Position numbers and translations under genes: made by a program
From: Planctomycetaceae bacterium
GTDB taxonomy: Bacteria; Planctomycetota; Planctomycetia; Planctomycetales; Planctomycetaceae
Reading direction: 5' to 3'
Length of the DNA: 6,514 nt
Assembly: GCA_003503535.1 (NCBI GenBank)
Contig: DOCI01000347.1
Span: forward strand, 5,994 to 12,507
Part shown: positions 6,174 to 6,514 of the stretch, piece by piece
Layout of the letters: each line of letters opens with the position of its first letter
Numbering within the stretch: position 1 is the first letter of the stretch
The notes under the pieces: generated by a model
Seen by the model: the letters and a program-made list of their open reading frames with translations, nothing else
Told to the model about the DNA's origin: nothing
Databases searched by the model: none

Positions 6174-6203
6174 TTTACCGCAGTGATTTACTATGGTAAT
6201 AAT
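6174..6203 (+). promoter_or_regulatory. Possible sigma70-like promoter of the small membrane-protein gene
   Basis: TTTACC (6174-6179) and TAATAAT (6197-6203) are 17 bp apart, 46 bp before the GTG at 6250. Each box matches the consensus only in part, and planctomycete promoters are poorly defined, so this is tentative. Confidence 0.3.
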
Positions 6204-6249
6204 GCAGGTAGATTAGAAATTGGACTGTTACTGTAAAGGAAACAGAATT

Positions 6250-6468
6250 GTGGATGAAACTTCGTGGGGATGGTTGATTGTCATTGCGGGAGTCTTTTCT
6301 TTTCTGGGAGCAATAACACAATGGGAAATTTTCACACATACACGAGAGGGAGGTGCATTGTTTTTCCGAAAACTCATCGGGCCAACTGGATTTCGCATCT
6401 TTCAATTCGTTGTGGGGATTGCGATGATTTTTGTCGGTCTGTATCTAACTGACACAATTTCATTTTGA
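6250..6468 (+). CDS. Small two-helix membrane protein, Imm17-like
   Basis: This is a 72-aa protein with helices at about 6-24 and 48-66. A polar loop between them holds QWEIF, HTREGG and the conserved-looking KLIGPTGFRIFQFVVG. The layout (helix with G-V-F, W-x-x-F, a basic loop, G-x-x-G-x-R-I-F, helix ending in I-x-V-G-L) resembles the Imm17 family of small membrane proteins as I recall it; some members are predicted immunity proteins against toxins, but many are orphans. GTG 6250 is preferred because AAAGGA (6235-6240) lies 9 bases upstream; a TTG at 6220 would add residues that do not look conserved. No toxin gene lies beside it in this window. The coding call is good; the family assignment is tentative. 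Confidence 0.68.
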   Translation: MDETSWGWLIVIAGVFSFLGAITQWEIFTHTREGGALFFRKLIGPTGFRIFQFVVGIAMIFVGLYLTDTISF

Positions 6469-6472
6469 CTTT

Positions 6473-6498
6473 AAGCAGTTGAGTAGCTGTCTTTTTTT
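6473..6498 (+). terminator. Probable terminator after the small membrane-protein gene
   Basis: AAGCAGT (6473-6479) pairs with GCTGTCTT (6486-6493), with one bulged T and one G-U pair, around a 6-nt loop, and runs into seven T (6492-6498). It starts 5 bases after the stop codon. The stem is short, so strength is uncertain. Confidence 0.5.
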
Positions 6499-6514
6499 AA
6501 CAACAAGATCGGCA

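Overview
The window looks like a chromosomal accessory region from a Planctomycetes-type bacterium. This placement is an inference from three things: the multi-BON protein, an IS110-type transposase remnant with a GIDQHARQ start, and a lineage-specific-looking basic four-helix membrane protein. No rRNA, tRNA or CRISPR is present.

Layout. Bases 1-1140 hold the 3' part of a gene for a protein of repeated BON domains (open at the left edge), closed by a strong hairpin terminator. Bases 1141-1580 carry no intact gene. They hold one copy of a ~100-bp repeat, the frameshifted N-terminus of an IS110-family transposase on the minus strand, and, just 5' of that transposase, a run of foldable hairpins where such elements encode their bridge RNA. 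Bases 1582-4898 form one co-directional operon. It starts with a MerR-type promoter (20-bp spacer with a perfect dyad), followed by a MerR regulator with the three-cysteine metal-binding pattern, a quinol-dependent nitric oxide reductase (norZ), a stand-alone DUF542/ScdA_N protein whose ATG overlaps the norZ stop, and a small cupin. A second, 77%-identical direct copy of the ~100-bp repeat lies at 4964-5065, so the repeats bracket the operon. Bases 5089-5631 (minus) encode a hypothetical four-helix membrane protein. Bases 5795-6031 (minus) hold a truncated C-terminal piece of a cardiolipin synthase/phospholipase D gene. Bases 6250-6468 (plus) encode a 72-aa two-helix membrane protein resembling the Imm17 family, followed by a probable terminator.

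How the parts work together. The central operon reads as a nitric oxide detoxification unit. NorZ in the membrane takes electrons from quinol and reduces NO to N2O. The DUF542 protein corresponds to the N-terminal domain of Ric/YtfE/ScdA nitrosative-stress proteins. The cupin is a probable small accessory or sensor protein. The unusual point is control: the first gene is a MerR regulator of the thiophilic-metal (MerR/ZntR) type with a matching operator over its own promoter, and I saw no NsrR-, NorR- or FNR/DNR-like site. The operon is also GC-richer by eye than its flanks and sits between repeats next to an IS remnant, which suggests it arrived as a cassette.
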